Origin: Ruminococcus flavefaciens
Lineage (GTDB): Bacteria; Bacillota; Clostridia; Oscillospirales; Ruminococcaceae
NCBI RefSeq assembly: GCF_900143025.1
Contig: NZ_FRCT01000001.1
Coordinates: 372,001-436,000 of the forward strand
Direction of reading: 5' to 3'
DNA: 64,000 nt
In this document: in pieces, positions 7,996 through 17,500 of the stretch
Layout of the letters: each line of letters begins with the position of its first letter
How positions within the stretch are numbered: the first letter of the stretch is position 1
Position numbers and translations under genes: made by a program
Notes under the pieces: model-generated
Database searches by the model: none
What the model saw: only the letters and a program-made list of their open reading frames with translations
What the model was told of the DNA's origin: nothing

Positions 7996-10464
7996 ATGCT
8001 GTTTACTGCGGTCTGCTTTATCGGAGTCGTATTCTCCGTGCTCAGTGCTGTAATATGGTTCAAAAAGAAGAATATCATTGAGGGAACGGTAATGGGTGTC
8101 GTAATGTGGTTCTTTGCGCATATATTTGCCAGCATGGGACTCTTTGTCATCGACAAGTATACCATTTATCGTGCAGGCTGCGGAGCATTGGCGATAAGCG
8201 CGGCTGTTATGCTGCTTGTGCTTTTTCTGCGAAGGAGCAAGCCTTTCAGATGGCGGCATATCTTCAAGAATGATTTTTCCATAAAGGAAATGCTTGTCCC
8301 CATAATAGTATGTATCCTTGCTGTGCCATTCGTTTCGCAGAAAAACGACTATTTCGGCATGGGACAGGATCAGGGAGTATACCAGACACAGGCTATACTC
8401 TTTATGAACGGCGATACAAAGCGTCAGAAGGATATTTCCGAGTATCACGACCTTGAAATGGATCAGGAGCGTGAGCAGTTCAGAAAGGACGTACAGGCTC
8501 ATCTTCGCGGTTATGATGTGCCCGATGAGAATTATCCTGATACCGTATACGACAGGAGCATAAGTCCTGTATCGGGAATTATCCACGGTATACCGACTTA
8601 TTCCGCACTTCTTGCCATGTGGGGCACACTTTTCGGCATGAGCAGTATGCAGGGCTTTGAAACACTTCTTTTCATATGCCTTATCTTCATCGTATACTTC
8701 ATATGCCGCAATCTGAAGCTGAAGCCTGTGGCTTGTGCCTGCGGCTGTGCAGCAGCGGCATTTGCTCCCGTTATAATATGGGCTGCAAAGGCGTCGCTTA
8801 CAGAGATGCTCCTTACGCTTCTGCCCGTGACTTTCCTTTACTTTATGACAGATGACGATGACCCGAAGCACAAATGGCTTTCGGTGATACCCATAGCGGT
8901 ATTCGGCTGTTATCATGTGTCAATATATACCATGATACCCATGTTCGTGCTGATATACGGCGGTATGTATGTGTTCACAAGAGAGCGTCAGTACGCAGTG
9001 CTCATGCCTGTGACCATACTCGGCTATCTTGCAAGTTACTTTATGATGAGGCAGATACAGCCTTTCTACACCATGAACAACTACAGTCCCGTATTTGTGG
9101 GAGGCATCGGCGTAAACAATATCACCGTGGTGGTCTGCGCACTTTCAGCAGGTGCAGCTGTGGCAGCTGTACTGTTTGCGGTCATAGTGAAAAAGCACAC
9201 GAAAAAGGATTTCAGCGGCATAAAGTTCAGCCGTGACACAGCAGCTTCAAAGGGATTTATCCTGCTTATGAGACTTCTTGTGATACTGCCCTGTGCATAT
9301 ATCATTGCAAGGGCGTTTATGAAGTACAGCAGCTGGAATGAAGCAAATCACCTTGCATTATGGGGCTTTGCAGGCAATGCAGGACTCCTTCTCATGCCTC
9401 TGGGCATGGTATTTGCGGTAATATACGCGAAATACTTCGCAGAGCGCAAGTCAAGACTGGTTCTTTTCATAATGTTCTTCTATTGCATACTTGTTTACTC
9501 CTCATTCCTGAGATACGATATACAGTATTATTACTACTATTCACGCTATCTCACACCTTTCATTCCTGTGGCAGTCATATTCAGTGTTGCCGCACTTGAC
9601 CGTGCAGGGGGAAAGGTACTCATACCTGTTACAGCCCTCGGACTTATGTATGTTGAGAAGTTTGACAGATATCTCATGCTCAACAAAGACGATTCACGTA
9701 TGGAATGGAGCATTATCGAGGATATCACGGATTTCGTGGACGAAAGCGACTGTGTGGTCATCTCTCCCACCTATGCTTCAAGACTCTGGCTGCCCGTAAA
9801 GAGCATGACAGGCGCTAAGGTAATGGTGGAGGATGCCGAAGATGCAGAGCAGATAGACAGACTCACCGCAAGATACGGCAGAGTTATCATGATAACCGAA
9901 AAAAATCTTGACGAAGCCGACCACACGGCACTTTATTCCAATAAGCTCCACCATATCGAAGATGACATGGTGAACACAGGAAAGATACTTCCGTTTGCAC
10001 GCAGCTTCTGGGTAACTGAGGAGGATATCAGAGTATTCTCCTACGATAAATACCGATTTATGTATACTGCAGCAGGGGACTATGCAAAAATGAGCGGAGT
10101 TTCGCAGCTTGAAAGCTTTTTCTGCTGGACAGACAGCGAAAAAGCACAGATAGAGTGCGGACTTTTCCCCGGGGATTACGATATAACTATGGAATTCGGC
10201 TGCGGACTTCCCCTTGATAAAATGGGAAAAGACCGCGTTGAGGTAACACTTCTTATGAACGGCGAGAAAATAGGCACACAGGCTATAACTCCCGAGAATA
10301 ACGGCAAACCGCTCCGCTTTGAAGTGGACAGTGAGCAGATAGAGGACGGAGAAAATATCCTTGAGATACAGAGTCCGCTGTGGAGTGCTTCCGTATCAAA
10401 TCCTGCTGATTCCCGTCAGCTTGGAATAGCGATACAGTCGGTACGCTTTTCACCTGCAACTTGA
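7996..10464 (+). CDS. Large polytopic membrane protein, GT-C glycosyltransferase-like
   Basis: 822 residues. The first about 590 contain a dozen or more hydrophobic segments; the last about 230 form a soluble, beta-rich region. After the third or fourth segment is a loop with FGMGQDQGVYQTQ, resembling the acidic first-loop motif of GT-C enzymes such as ArnT and GT39/GT83 members, which use polyprenyl-phosphate sugars outside the membrane. A polyprenyl-phosphate glycosyltransferase (GT2) and a flippase-like protein follow in the same operon, which supports this reading. Function is inferred from topology, one motif and context. An alternative is a glycan polymerase or structural membrane protein. 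The start has weak ribosome-site support. Confidence 0.75.
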   Translation: MLFTAVCFIGVVFSVLSAVIWFKKKNIIEGTVMGVVMWFFAHIFASMGLFVIDKYTIYRAGCGALAISAAVMLLVLFLRRSKPFRWRHIFKNDFSIKEMLVPIIVCILAVPFVSQKNDYFGMGQDQGVYQTQAILFMNGDTKRQKDISEYHDLEMDQEREQFRKDVQAHLRGYDVPDENYPDTVYDRSISPVSGIIHGIPTYSALLAMWGTLFGMSSMQGFETLLFICLIFIVYFICRNLKLKPVACACGCAAAAFAPVIIWAAKASLTEMLLTLLPVTFLYFMTDDDDPKHKWLSVIPIAVFGCYHVSIYTMIPMFVLIYGGMYVFTRERQYAVLMPVTILGYLASYFMMRQIQPFYTMNNYSPVFVGGIGVNNITVVVCALSAGAAVAAVLFAVIVKKHTKKDFSGIKFSRDTAASKGFILLMRLLVILPCAYIIARAFMKYSSWNEANHLALWGFAGNAGLLLMPLGMVFAVIYAKYFAERKSRLVLFIMFFYCILVYSSFLRYDIQYYYYYSRYLTPFIPVAVIFSVAALDRAGGKVLIPVTALGLMYVEKFDRYLMLNKDDSRMEWSIIEDITDFVDESDCVVISPTYASRLWLPVKSMTGAKVMVEDAEDAEQIDRLTARYGRVIMITEKNLDEADHTALYSNKLHHIEDDMVNTGKILPFARSFWVTEEDIRVFSYDKYRFMYTAAGDYAKMSGVSQLESFFCWTDSEKAQIECGLFPGDYDITMEFGCGLPLDKMGKDRVEVTLLMNGEKIGTQAITPENNGKPLRFEVDSEQIEDGENILEIQSPLWSASVSNPADSRQLGIAIQSVRFSPAT

Positions 10465-10481
10465 TAGAAAGGAACGTAAAT

Positions 10482-11453
10482 ATGAAGCTTATCATTCAGA
10501 TACCATGCTATAACGAGGAGGAAACACTGGAGCTGGCTTATAACGACCTTCCCAGACATATCGACGGTATCGACACCATTGAATACCTTATCATAAATGA
10601 CGGAAGCAAGGATAATACAGCAGCAAAAGCCCGTGAGCTCGGCTTTCATCATATAGTATCATTCAAGCGCAACAAGGGCCTTGCGAAGGGCTTTATGGCA
10701 GGTATCGACGCTTGTCTGCATCTTGGTGCGGATATAATCGTAAATACCGACGCTGACAATCAGTACTGCGGTGCGGATATCGAGAAGATAGTCCGCCCCA
10801 TACTCGACCAGAAAGCCGATATCGTAATAGGTGAGAGACCTATCGACGAGACAGAGCATTTCTCCTGGAAAAAGAAGAAGTTCCAGCACCTGGGAAGCTG
10901 GGTAGTGCGCGTTGCTTCGGGAACCGATATCCCCGATGCTCCCAGCGGCTTCAGAGCCTATTCCCGTGAGGCGGCGCTGAGACTCAATGTTGTCAACGAG
11001 TACACCTATACCCTTGAAACTATCATACAGGCAGGAAATAACAAGACCGCCATGACCTCAGTGCCTATAAGGACTAATCCCGAGACAAGACCTTCAAGGC
11101 TTTTCTCGAGTATGTGGCGCTACATGAAGCGTTCTTCAACAGTTATAACCCGTTCCTTCGTTATGTATAAGCCCCTTAAATTCTTTATGTCTATCGGATT
11201 TGTACTCATGTTTTTTGGTGCGATACTGGGTGTGCGCTTCCTCATACTCATGGCAATGGGCGACGGCGACGGACATATACAGTCCCTTATCCTTACAGCA
11301 ATACTCATTATGATGGGCTTCCAGACCATTACAATAGGACTTCTGGGAGACACTATCTCTGCAAACAGAAAGCTCCTTGAGGACGTTCAGTACAGAGTGA
11401 GAAAAATTGAATGTGGCAAGAGCGATGAGGAGAAGAAGAATGAAGAAAATTAA
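10482..11453 (+). CDS. GT2 polyprenyl-phosphate glycosyltransferase (DPM1/GtrB-like)
   Basis: 323 residues from the ATG at 10482, which has an AAAGGA site about 10 bp upstream; the earlier TTG at 10461 overlaps the previous stop and has no ribosome site. GT-A motifs are clear: IIQIPCYNEEETL, then IINDGSKDNTA, then the metal-binding DAD in VNTDADNQY. Two C-terminal membrane helices (about residues 225-295) match the GtrB/DPM1 group, which transfers a sugar from a nucleotide to undecaprenyl or dolichyl phosphate. The product would serve the GT-C-like protein upstream. The family is secure; the exact sugar is not. Confidence 0.9.
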   Translation: MKLIIQIPCYNEEETLELAYNDLPRHIDGIDTIEYLIINDGSKDNTAAKARELGFHHIVSFKRNKGLAKGFMAGIDACLHLGADIIVNTDADNQYCGADIEKIVRPILDQKADIVIGERPIDETEHFSWKKKKFQHLGSWVVRVASGTDIPDAPSGFRAYSREAALRLNVVNEYTYTLETIIQAGNNKTAMTSVPIRTNPETRPSRLFSSMWRYMKRSSTVITRSFVMYKPLKFFMSIGFVLMFFGAILGVRFLILMAMGDGDGHIQSLILTAILIMMGFQTITIGLLGDTISANRKLLEDVQYRVRKIECGKSDEEKKNEEN

Positions 11454-12528
11454 ACTGCTGTATATCACAAGAAAGTATCCTCCTGCTGTGGGCGGAATGG
11501 AAAATTTCAGCTATAATCTCTACAATAACTTTGATCCTTCAAAGGTAGATGCGGATATAATCTCACTTGGAAAGTCACAGAAGCATCTGGTGTGGTTCCT
11601 GCCATATTCTCTGCTGAAAACAGTGTTCAAGGCAGGAAAATACGATGTTATCTTTGTGGGAGATGCGCTTCTCAGTTCGGTGGGCTTCTTCACGAAGCTT
11701 TTTCACCCCCGCAAAAAAGTGGTAGTCAACGTTTTCGGACTGGATATCACATTTAAAAACAAGCTCTATCAGCTTTATCTCAAGCTTTTCTACAATAAAT
11801 TCGACAAGTATATATCTATCAGCCGCGAGACCGATGAGACCTTCCGCAAGCGCGGCGGAAAGCGCTCCTGCGTTATAAACTGCGGTGTGGATACGGAGCA
11901 GTTCAGCGGCGAATGTGCGGATTACGGCGAGATATGCAGAAAAAACGGCATATCCGAGGACGATACCGTTATTATCACCGTTGGAAGACTTGTAAAGCGC
12001 AAGGGCGTTGACTGGTTTGTACGAAATGTAATGCCTTCCCTTAAAGATGAAAAGGTAAAGTACCTCATAGTCGGCGACGGCGAGGACCGCGAGACTATAG
12101 CCGAGGGTATCGAAAAGTACGGACTCGGCGACAAGGTGAAGATGCTTGGCAGAGTCGAGACAGCTGAGCTCAATGCGGTATACACTCACGCAGACGCGTT
12201 CATAATGCCTAATATCCATGTAGAAGGTGATATGGAGGGATTCGGGCTCGTTGCAGTTGAGGCAAGTCTTGCAGGTCTGGCTGTGTTCGCTTCGGGAATA
12301 GAGGGCATACGTGATGCGGTCATCGACGGCAAAAACGGCTGGATAATGGAGAGCGGAAATGCTCAGCAGTATGCAGATAGGATAAAAGACCTCTGCGCAC
12401 ACCGCGATGAATACAGACAAAAGGCTGCTGAATACAGCCGATATACCCGTGATACCTACTCATGGAAGTCCATATGCGCAAAGTACGTGTGCTTATTTGA
12501 AAAGCTGCTGGGAAAAGGTAAGAAATGA
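11440..12528 (+). CDS. GT4-family glycosyltransferase
   Basis: 362 residues starting at the ATG at 11440, preceded by GAGGAG at 11427-11432. An in-frame TTG at 11407 would add an Arg-rich extension and is less likely. The N-terminus KLLYITRKYPPAVGGMENF is the classic GT4 donor loop. The C-terminal domain has IITVGRLVKRKGVDWFV, and the EX7E motif is within MEGFGLVAVEASLAGL. It overlaps the GT2 gene by 14 bp and the next gene by 4 bp (ATGA), so all three are probably translated together. The substrate is unknown. Confidence 0.9.
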   Translation: MKKIKLLYITRKYPPAVGGMENFSYNLYNNFDPSKVDADIISLGKSQKHLVWFLPYSLLKTVFKAGKYDVIFVGDALLSSVGFFTKLFHPRKKVVVNVFGLDITFKNKLYQLYLKLFYNKFDKYISISRETDETFRKRGGKRSCVINCGVDTEQFSGECADYGEICRKNGISEDDTVIITVGRLVKRKGVDWFVRNVMPSLKDEKVKYLIVGDGEDRETIAEGIEKYGLGDKVKMLGRVETAELNAVYTHADAFIMPNIHVEGDMEGFGLVAVEASLAGLAVFASGIEGIRDAVIDGKNGWIMESGNAQQYADRIKDLCAHRDEYRQKAAEYSRYTRDTYSWKSICAKYVCLFEKLLGKGKK

Positions 12529-13454
12529 AGAAGATAATAAAGATCATCGGCAATATCGTAATGATAGCCGCTCTTGCCTTTGTGGTAAAGAAGCTTCTTG
12601 ATATGGACATAAGTCTGTCACAGTTCCGTGATATAAAGGTGATATCGGCACTTGTGCTGTGTTTGCTGATAACGGCTGTGATAATCATATTCTCATGTTA
12701 TCCGTGGCTGGTGTTCACAAGGTCGCTTTCGGGGCGGAAGATACCTTTTTCAACGGCTATGCCTGTGTATACTCAGTCCAATCTGTACAAGTATCTCCCC
12801 GGAAACGTATTCCAGTACGTGGGAAGAAATCAGCTTGCGGCTGATATGGATATAAGTCATGTGGACGTAGCCTGTGCAACTGTGCTGGACGTTCTGTTCT
12901 GCGTGTTCTGGACGGCGGTCATATCCGTTGTTATGCTTGGCGGACGAATAGCCGAGCTTATGGCAAAATATGGGCGAAATCTTCTTATCGTAGGTGCAGT
13001 GGGGATATTGCTCGTGATACTTCTCATACTCGCGGTAAGGCTTAAATTCAGGGACAAGTTCAAGGCTTATATATCACGCTATTCAAAGGCGTTTGCAAAG
13101 GGAAACAGACCCATGCTGCTCCGTGGAGCATTCTATTATCTGCTCCAGAATTCAGTATCGGCGGCTATGTACTTTGTGTGCCTTAGTCTTATAGTACCGC
13201 AGGCGAAAACAGGGGAGCTGATAGCTCTAACGGGAGCTTTCATGTTCGCGTGGATAATAGGCTTTGTTACGCCCGGAGCTCCCGGAGGTATCGGCATACG
13301 CGAGGGCGTTATGCTCTTTGTGTGCGGAGACAAATTCGCGGACAGGATAGTGCTGTTCGTACTGGTTATGCGTATAGCGTCCATAGGAGCAGATGTGGCG
13401 GCATTTATAATCGGCAAGATATTCGGCGCAAAAGCTGAAAGAACTAAGAGCTAA
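12525..13454 (+). CDS. Flippase-like membrane protein (lysylphosphatidylglycerol synthase TM-region family, UPF0104)
   Basis: 309 residues with about eight membrane segments. It contains the family signature region GRNQLAADMDISHV and the late GxxxPGAPGGIGIREG motif (TPGAPGGIGIREGVMLFV). The family includes the membrane half of MprF, which flips lysyl-phosphatidylglycerol, and archaeal AglD-type proteins. It is often found with polyprenyl-phosphate glycosyltransferases. As the last gene of the glycan operon it may move a polyprenyl-phosphate sugar made by the GT2 enzyme to the outer face. That is inference; the soluble lysyl-transferase domain of MprF is absent. Confidence 0.85.
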   Translation: MKKIIKIIGNIVMIAALAFVVKKLLDMDISLSQFRDIKVISALVLCLLITAVIIIFSCYPWLVFTRSLSGRKIPFSTAMPVYTQSNLYKYLPGNVFQYVGRNQLAADMDISHVDVACATVLDVLFCVFWTAVISVVMLGGRIAELMAKYGRNLLIVGAVGILLVILLILAVRLKFRDKFKAYISRYSKAFAKGNRPMLLRGAFYYLLQNSVSAAMYFVCLSLIVPQAKTGELIALTGAFMFAWIIGFVTPGAPGGIGIREGVMLFVCGDKFADRIVLFVLVMRIASIGADVAAFIIGKIFGAKAERTKS

Positions 13455-13463
13455 GAACTAAGT

Positions 13464-13488
13464 AGGGCGAATTCAGTTCGCCCTTTTT
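13464..13488 (+). terminator. Terminator of the glycan operon
   Basis: Stem AGGGCGAA / TTCGCCCT with a 5-nt loop, followed by a short T run, 10 bp after the last stop codon. Confidence 0.85.
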
Positions 13489-13577
13489 AATGCATAATTA
13501 TAAATTCGGAATTAGGAATGCGGAATTCGGAATTATTGTGTCCGCTTTGCGGACGGATTTGAATGTGTAGGGACTGC

Positions 13578-13667
13578 CTTTCTATAATAGGGCTGAAAAA
13601 GGCTGAAAATCAATGGAAAACCATTGATTATTGAAAAAATTTTTTTCAGTTCTCTGTTTTACACAAA
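13578..13667. repeat. 90-bp hairpin element, copy 1
   Basis: Shares CTATAATAGGGC, the perfect hairpin AATCAATGG-AAAA-CCATTGATT (13608-13629), an A/T tract and a TTCTnTGTTTT segment with a second copy at 51024-51117. Both copies lie in gaps between convergent genes. Copy 1 also has TTGAAT at 13559-13564, 18 bp before TATAAT, so it could be transcribed. Confidence 0.6.
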
Positions 13668-13777
13668 GATTTGTGCTTGGTATTGTGCATTATTATTGTG
13701 AGTCGTGAGTAGAAAGTAGTGTAGGGGCGGCGTTCCGCCGCCCGCAGAATAACTGTAAATAACTCTATAACGCAAGA

Positions 13778-13803
13778 AAAAGCAGTCCATTCGGACTGCT
13801 TTT
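13778..13803 (-). terminator. Terminator downstream of metH
   Basis: Stem AAAAGCAGTCC / GGACTGCTTTT with loop ATTC. On the minus strand it is followed by a T-rich run, so it can end the pheA-metH transcript. Confidence 0.8.
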
Positions 13804-13893
13804 GTATTTCCTTTAATAGTATTATTGCGGACTGCCAAAGGCAGCCCCTACAGGCTAAAGGTTTGTGGGACGTTGAGGACGCCGTCCCCTACA

Positions 13894-16269
13894 TTATGCG
13901 CCGTAGACCTGTGATGCTATATCCACGGTCTGTTTTGCGTCCTTTGCGTAGTAAGTAGCATTTATCTGCTCGGCGTAGGAGGCCGTGAGAACGGCTCCGC
14001 CCACAACGGTCTTGCATTCGGGGTACTTTTCGTTGAGCTGTTTTATAGTCTCAGCCATAGCACCGAGGGTAGTAGTCATAAGTGCGGAAAGTCCCACAAG
14101 GCTGACCTTGTTTTCTATAGCGGCATTTACGATAGTTTCGGGAGGTACGTCCTTGCCGAGGTCTATGACCGTGAAGCCGTAGCTGTCAAGGAGAACCTTT
14201 ACGATATTCTTGCCGATATCGTGTATATCGCCGTGTACAGTGGCAAGTACCACCTTGCCTTTTGATACGCTCTCGCTGTTTGCGGCTGAGAGCCTTGTCT
14301 TTATTACCTCGAAGCAAGCCTGAGCCGCTTCGGCTGTGAGTATGAGCTGGGGCAGGAATATCTTGCCCTTTTCAAACTTAGCGCCTGCATTGTCCAGCGC
14401 GGGGATAAGATAGCCGTTGATTATCTCCATAGGGTCAACGGTGTACATAAGCTCCTCGGCAGCCTTTACAGCCTGATTTTTCAGACCGTTCTCAACTGCA
14501 TACATTATATCGGGAGCTCCTTTGTCCTGCGCAGGAGCGGGAGCTTTCGGAGCGTTGTCGTCCTGTGCGTATATGCTTATGAAATCAGCGGAATTTCGGT
14601 CAATTCCCGCAAGCAGTCTGTAGGCTCTTACAGCTCCGATAATTCCCTCGATATTCGGGTTTATGATAGGCAGGGTAAGTCCGCTGTGGAGAGCCATAGT
14701 CAGGAATGTGCGGGTTATGAGCTCGCGGTTAGGCAGACCGAAGGAAATATTCGATACACCGAGCACGGTATTGAGTCCAAGCTCGGTTTTTACCCTGTGG
14801 AGAGCGTTGAGAGTCTCCATAACGCCGTCCTGCTCGGCAGAAGCCGTAAGGGTAAGGCAGTCGATGAAAACGTCCTCTTTTGGTATGCCGTACTCCATAG
14901 CCCTGTGGAGTATCTTCTCCGCGATAGCAAAACGTCCGTCGGCGGTTTTCGGTATGCCGCCCTTATCGAGAGCCAGTCCCACCACGGAAGCACCGTACTT
15001 CTTTACAAGTGGGAGTATGGCTTCGAGGGACTCGTCCTCGCCGTTTACGGAGTTTACGATAGGCTTGCCGTTGTATACTCTCAGACCTGCTTCCAGTACC
15101 TCGGGGATAGTGGAGTCAAGCTGCAATGGGGTATCGCATATGCTCTGGATAGCCTTTACGGCAGTTACCATCATTTCCTTTTCGTCAATACCCGGGAGTC
15201 CCACGTTTACGTCGAGTATCTCTGCGCCTGCGTGTATCTGCTCCACAGCCTGACTGAGAATGTAGTCCACATCGTGAGCAAGGAGAGCCTCCTTGAAGCG
15301 CTTTTTGCCCGTAGGATTGATACGTTCGCCGATAACTCGGGGCTGATTTATGTTGATGCAGTTCACGGCAGAACAGGCTATGCTTGCGCGGACTATCTTT
15401 CTTGTCTGACGTTCCATGCCCGAAAGAGCTTCTATCATAGCGGATATGTGCTGAGGAGTAGTTCCGCAGCAGCCGCCGAATATCGTCACGCCTGCATTTG
15501 CCAGCTTTACGGCGCTTGCAGCAAAGTCATCGGGGTCAACGTTGTATTCGTTGGTAACAGGGTCGGGGAGACCTGCATTAGGCTTGGCTATAACGGGGAG
15601 AGTGGTAAGTGAGCATATCCTGTCGAGAACAGGGAAAAGCTCCTCAGGTCCGAGGGAGCAGTTTACGCCGATAGCGTCTGCGCCCAGACCTTCAAGCACA
15701 GCTACCATACATTCGGGAGATACACCTGTAAAGGTACGCATATTCTCCTCAAAGGTCATAGTTACGAGAATAGGCTTGTCCGAGTTTTCCTTTGCAGCGA
15801 GCACAGCGGCTTTTACCTCGTAAAGGTCGGTCATGGTCTCGATGACTATTAAATCGGCGTCACCGCCTGCGATGACGAGCTCCTTGTATACGTCATAGGC
15901 TTCCTCGAATTTAAGAGTGCCCGCAGGTTCGAGAAGCTGACCTATAGGACCAAGATCAAGGGCTACAAGAGCCTTTCCTGCGGCAGCCTTTTTTGCGTTG
16001 GCAACGCCTGCGGAAACTATCTCATCAACGGTATGACCGCTTTTTGCCAGTTTGAAGCGGTTTGCGCCGAAGGTATTGGCGTAGATTATGTCAGAACCGC
16101 TTTCGACGTAAAGGCGGTGTATCTTCATTATAGCCTCGGGGTCTGTGATATTCAGAAGCTCGGGAACGTGCTCGGTCTTGATGCCGTGAGCCTGAAGCAT
16201 AGTGCCCATGCCGCCGTCCAGAAAGACGAAGCTGTTATTTTCAAGCAGTGAAAAGAATTTATCGGACAT
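13894..16269 (-). CDS. metH: Cobalamin-dependent methionine synthase, short form without reactivation domain
   Basis: 791 residues. The homocysteine domain (about 1-290) has FLDGGMGTML at the start and zinc-ligand Cys residues in NCSLG and FGGCCGTTPQHI. The pterin-binding domain (about 315-560) contains VIGERINPTGKKRF. The B12 cap and cobalamin domain (about 585-791) carry DIHDIGKN near residue 680, whose His is the lower cobalt ligand. The enzyme moves a methyl group from methyltetrahydrofolate through cob(I)alamin to homocysteine. The fourth, SAM-binding reactivation domain of E. coli MetH (about 1,230 residues) is missing, as is common in anaerobic Firmicutes. It starts 12 bp after pheA, so the two form an operon. 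Confidence 0.94.
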   Translation of the reverse strand: MSDKFFSLLENNSFVFLDGGMGTMLQAHGIKTEHVPELLNITDPEAIMKIHRLYVESGSDIIYANTFGANRFKLAKSGHTVDEIVSAGVANAKKAAAGKALVALDLGPIGQLLEPAGTLKFEEAYDVYKELVIAGGDADLIVIETMTDLYEVKAAVLAAKENSDKPILVTMTFEENMRTFTGVSPECMVAVLEGLGADAIGVNCSLGPEELFPVLDRICSLTTLPVIAKPNAGLPDPVTNEYNVDPDDFAASAVKLANAGVTIFGGCCGTTPQHISAMIEALSGMERQTRKIVRASIACSAVNCININQPRVIGERINPTGKKRFKEALLAHDVDYILSQAVEQIHAGAEILDVNVGLPGIDEKEMMVTAVKAIQSICDTPLQLDSTIPEVLEAGLRVYNGKPIVNSVNGEDESLEAILPLVKKYGASVVGLALDKGGIPKTADGRFAIAEKILHRAMEYGIPKEDVFIDCLTLTASAEQDGVMETLNALHRVKTELGLNTVLGVSNISFGLPNRELITRTFLTMALHSGLTLPIINPNIEGIIGAVRAYRLLAGIDRNSADFISIYAQDDNAPKAPAPAQDKGAPDIMYAVENGLKNQAVKAAEELMYTVDPMEIINGYLIPALDNAGAKFEKGKIFLPQLILTAEAAQACFEVIKTRLSAANSESVSKGKVVLATVHGDIHDIGKNIVKVLLDSYGFTVIDLGKDVPPETIVNAAIENKVSLVGLSALMTTTLGAMAETIKQLNEKYPECKTVVGGAVLTASYAEQINATYYAKDAKQTVDIASQVYGA

Positions 16270-16281
16270 TTTTAACTCCTT

Positions 16282-17406
16282 TTAGGAAAAAGTTTCATTT
16301 TTGAAGGTGCCTATGCAGCGGAAGAAATCAAGGTTCTCCTCGAGGTCGCGGAGCACGGCTTCAACATTTGGGTCGGTCATTTTTCCGCTGAAATCGAGGA
16401 AGAACATGACATTGAAGCTTCCGTCGCGGATAGGACGGCTCTCGATCCTGAGAAGGTTCATATTGTTTACGTAGAATTTGGTCAGCAGACGGTAAAGACT
16501 ACCTTCCTTATGGGGGATAGTGAGCATTACGGATACCGCATCGGAGTCCTCTGCTACCTGCATATCCTTTGCTATGACTATGAACTGTGTGCGGTTGATA
16601 GTGCAGTCTGCAATATTTTTTTCGATTATTTCAAGTCCTAGCTTTTCGGCGCAGTCAACGGAGCATATAGCTGCGATAGGCTCGCTGCTGTTAAGGACTT
16701 TTTCCGCAGCAGTAGCGGTATTGCTGTATTCATGTTTTTTCAGACCTGTTTTGCTGAGGAATACCTCACACTGCGAAAGTGCCTGTCTGTGGGAGTAAAC
16801 ACAGGTGATATCCTCTAATTTAGTGCCTTTTTTTGCTGCAAGGCAGTGATTTATCTCCAAAGTCACCATTTTTACGATGTAGAACGGGTAGTTTGCCATA
16901 AGGTCATATGTGCTGTCAACAGAGCCTGCGGTTGAATTCTGAACAGGGAGCACACCATAGTCCGCTTCACCTGACTGTACAGCCTTGAAAACCTCCTCGA
17001 ATGACGGATAGAAGGTGAATTCCCTGTCTCCGAAGACCTTTTTTGCAGCAGCCTCGGAATTAGCTCCCGAAGTGCCCTGACAGCCTATTTTCTTAGCTCC
17101 TGCGAAGTCAGGAGCAGTATATTTATAGTTCCTGTTTTCTGCAAGAATAGTGCGGTTCTGCAATATCTTGCTGATGTCCATGATAGTTGTGAAGAGGGCA
17201 GAGGTGCCCTTTTCGAGGTTCTTGTCGTTTGTCAGCTCTACGATACGGTCGATGATCTGCTGCTCGCGTCCGCCCTGAAAGACGGGCATATTATGCTCCT
17301 TTTTGTAATCTGCCACACCCCTGCAAAGCTCCATGCGCTTCATAAAGAGTGAAAGAATCTCGCTGTCTACATTGTCGATGCCGTCGCGAAGCTGTTTAAG
17401 ATCCAT
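16282..17406 (-). CDS. pheA: Bifunctional chorismate mutase / prephenate dehydratase (P-protein)
   Basis: 374 residues. The N-terminal AroQ-type chorismate mutase helices (about 1-90) begin LKQLRDGIDNVDSEILSLF. The prephenate dehydratase domain (about 105-285) starts KIGCQGTSGANSEAAA and contains NSTAGSVDSTYDL and the catalytic-region motif NRTQFIVI. The C-terminal ACT domain (about 295-374) has GSLYRLLTKFYVNNMNLLRI and ESRPI, the phenylalanine-sensing sequence. It converts chorismate to phenylpyruvate and is expected to be feedback-inhibited by phenylalanine. It is the first gene of a minus-strand operon with metH. A GGAGG site lies 9-10 bp before the start. Confidence 0.95.
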   Translation of the reverse strand: MDLKQLRDGIDNVDSEILSLFMKRMELCRGVADYKKEHNMPVFQGGREQQIIDRIVELTNDKNLEKGTSALFTTIMDISKILQNRTILAENRNYKYTAPDFAGAKKIGCQGTSGANSEAAAKKVFGDREFTFYPSFEEVFKAVQSGEADYGVLPVQNSTAGSVDSTYDLMANYPFYIVKMVTLEINHCLAAKKGTKLEDITCVYSHRQALSQCEVFLSKTGLKKHEYSNTATAAEKVLNSSEPIAAICSVDCAEKLGLEIIEKNIADCTINRTQFIVIAKDMQVAEDSDAVSVMLTIPHKEGSLYRLLTKFYVNNMNLLRIESRPIRDGSFNVMFFLDFSGKMTDPNVEAVLRDLEENLDFFRCIGTFKNETFS

Positions 17407-17500
17407 AAAAAATACCTCCGATTTCAGCCTTTAGCCTTTAGCCGTTAGCGTATGAAGGCTAATGGCAAAGGGCTAAGGACTCAATTGATATACCTCACAT

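Larger units (their letters stand above)
13455..13893. other. Convergent gap with two terminators and intergenic repeats
   Basis: Between the glycan operon and metH lie a terminator for each strand, the copy of a 90-bp hairpin element at 13578-13667, and degenerate palindromes: GTCCGCTTTGCGGAC near 13541, GTAGGGGCGGCG with its hairpin near 13722-13745, GGACTGCCAAAGGCAGCCCC near 13828-13847, and GACGCCGTCCCC just before metH. I see no coding sequence. Confidence 0.7.

Noticed and set aside
7669..8916. Minus-strand reading frame of 415 codons
   Set aside because: It lies opposite the GT4 and GT-C-like genes, is rich in Tyr, His and Cys with no known motif, and has no ribosome site. The strand bias of the real genes leaves such antisense frames open.
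11575..12420. Minus-strand reading frame of 281 codons
   Set aside because: It is antisense to a GT4 gene with clear motifs; its composition is unlike any protein family.
14686..15612. Plus-strand reading frame of 308 codons
   Set aside because: It is entirely antisense to metH, which has complete domain motifs on the other strand.
17407..17500. T-box or attenuator upstream of pheA
   Set aside because: The leader of about 90 nt lacks the T-box sequence and any leader peptide rich in Phe codons; it mostly contains intergenic repeat sequence.
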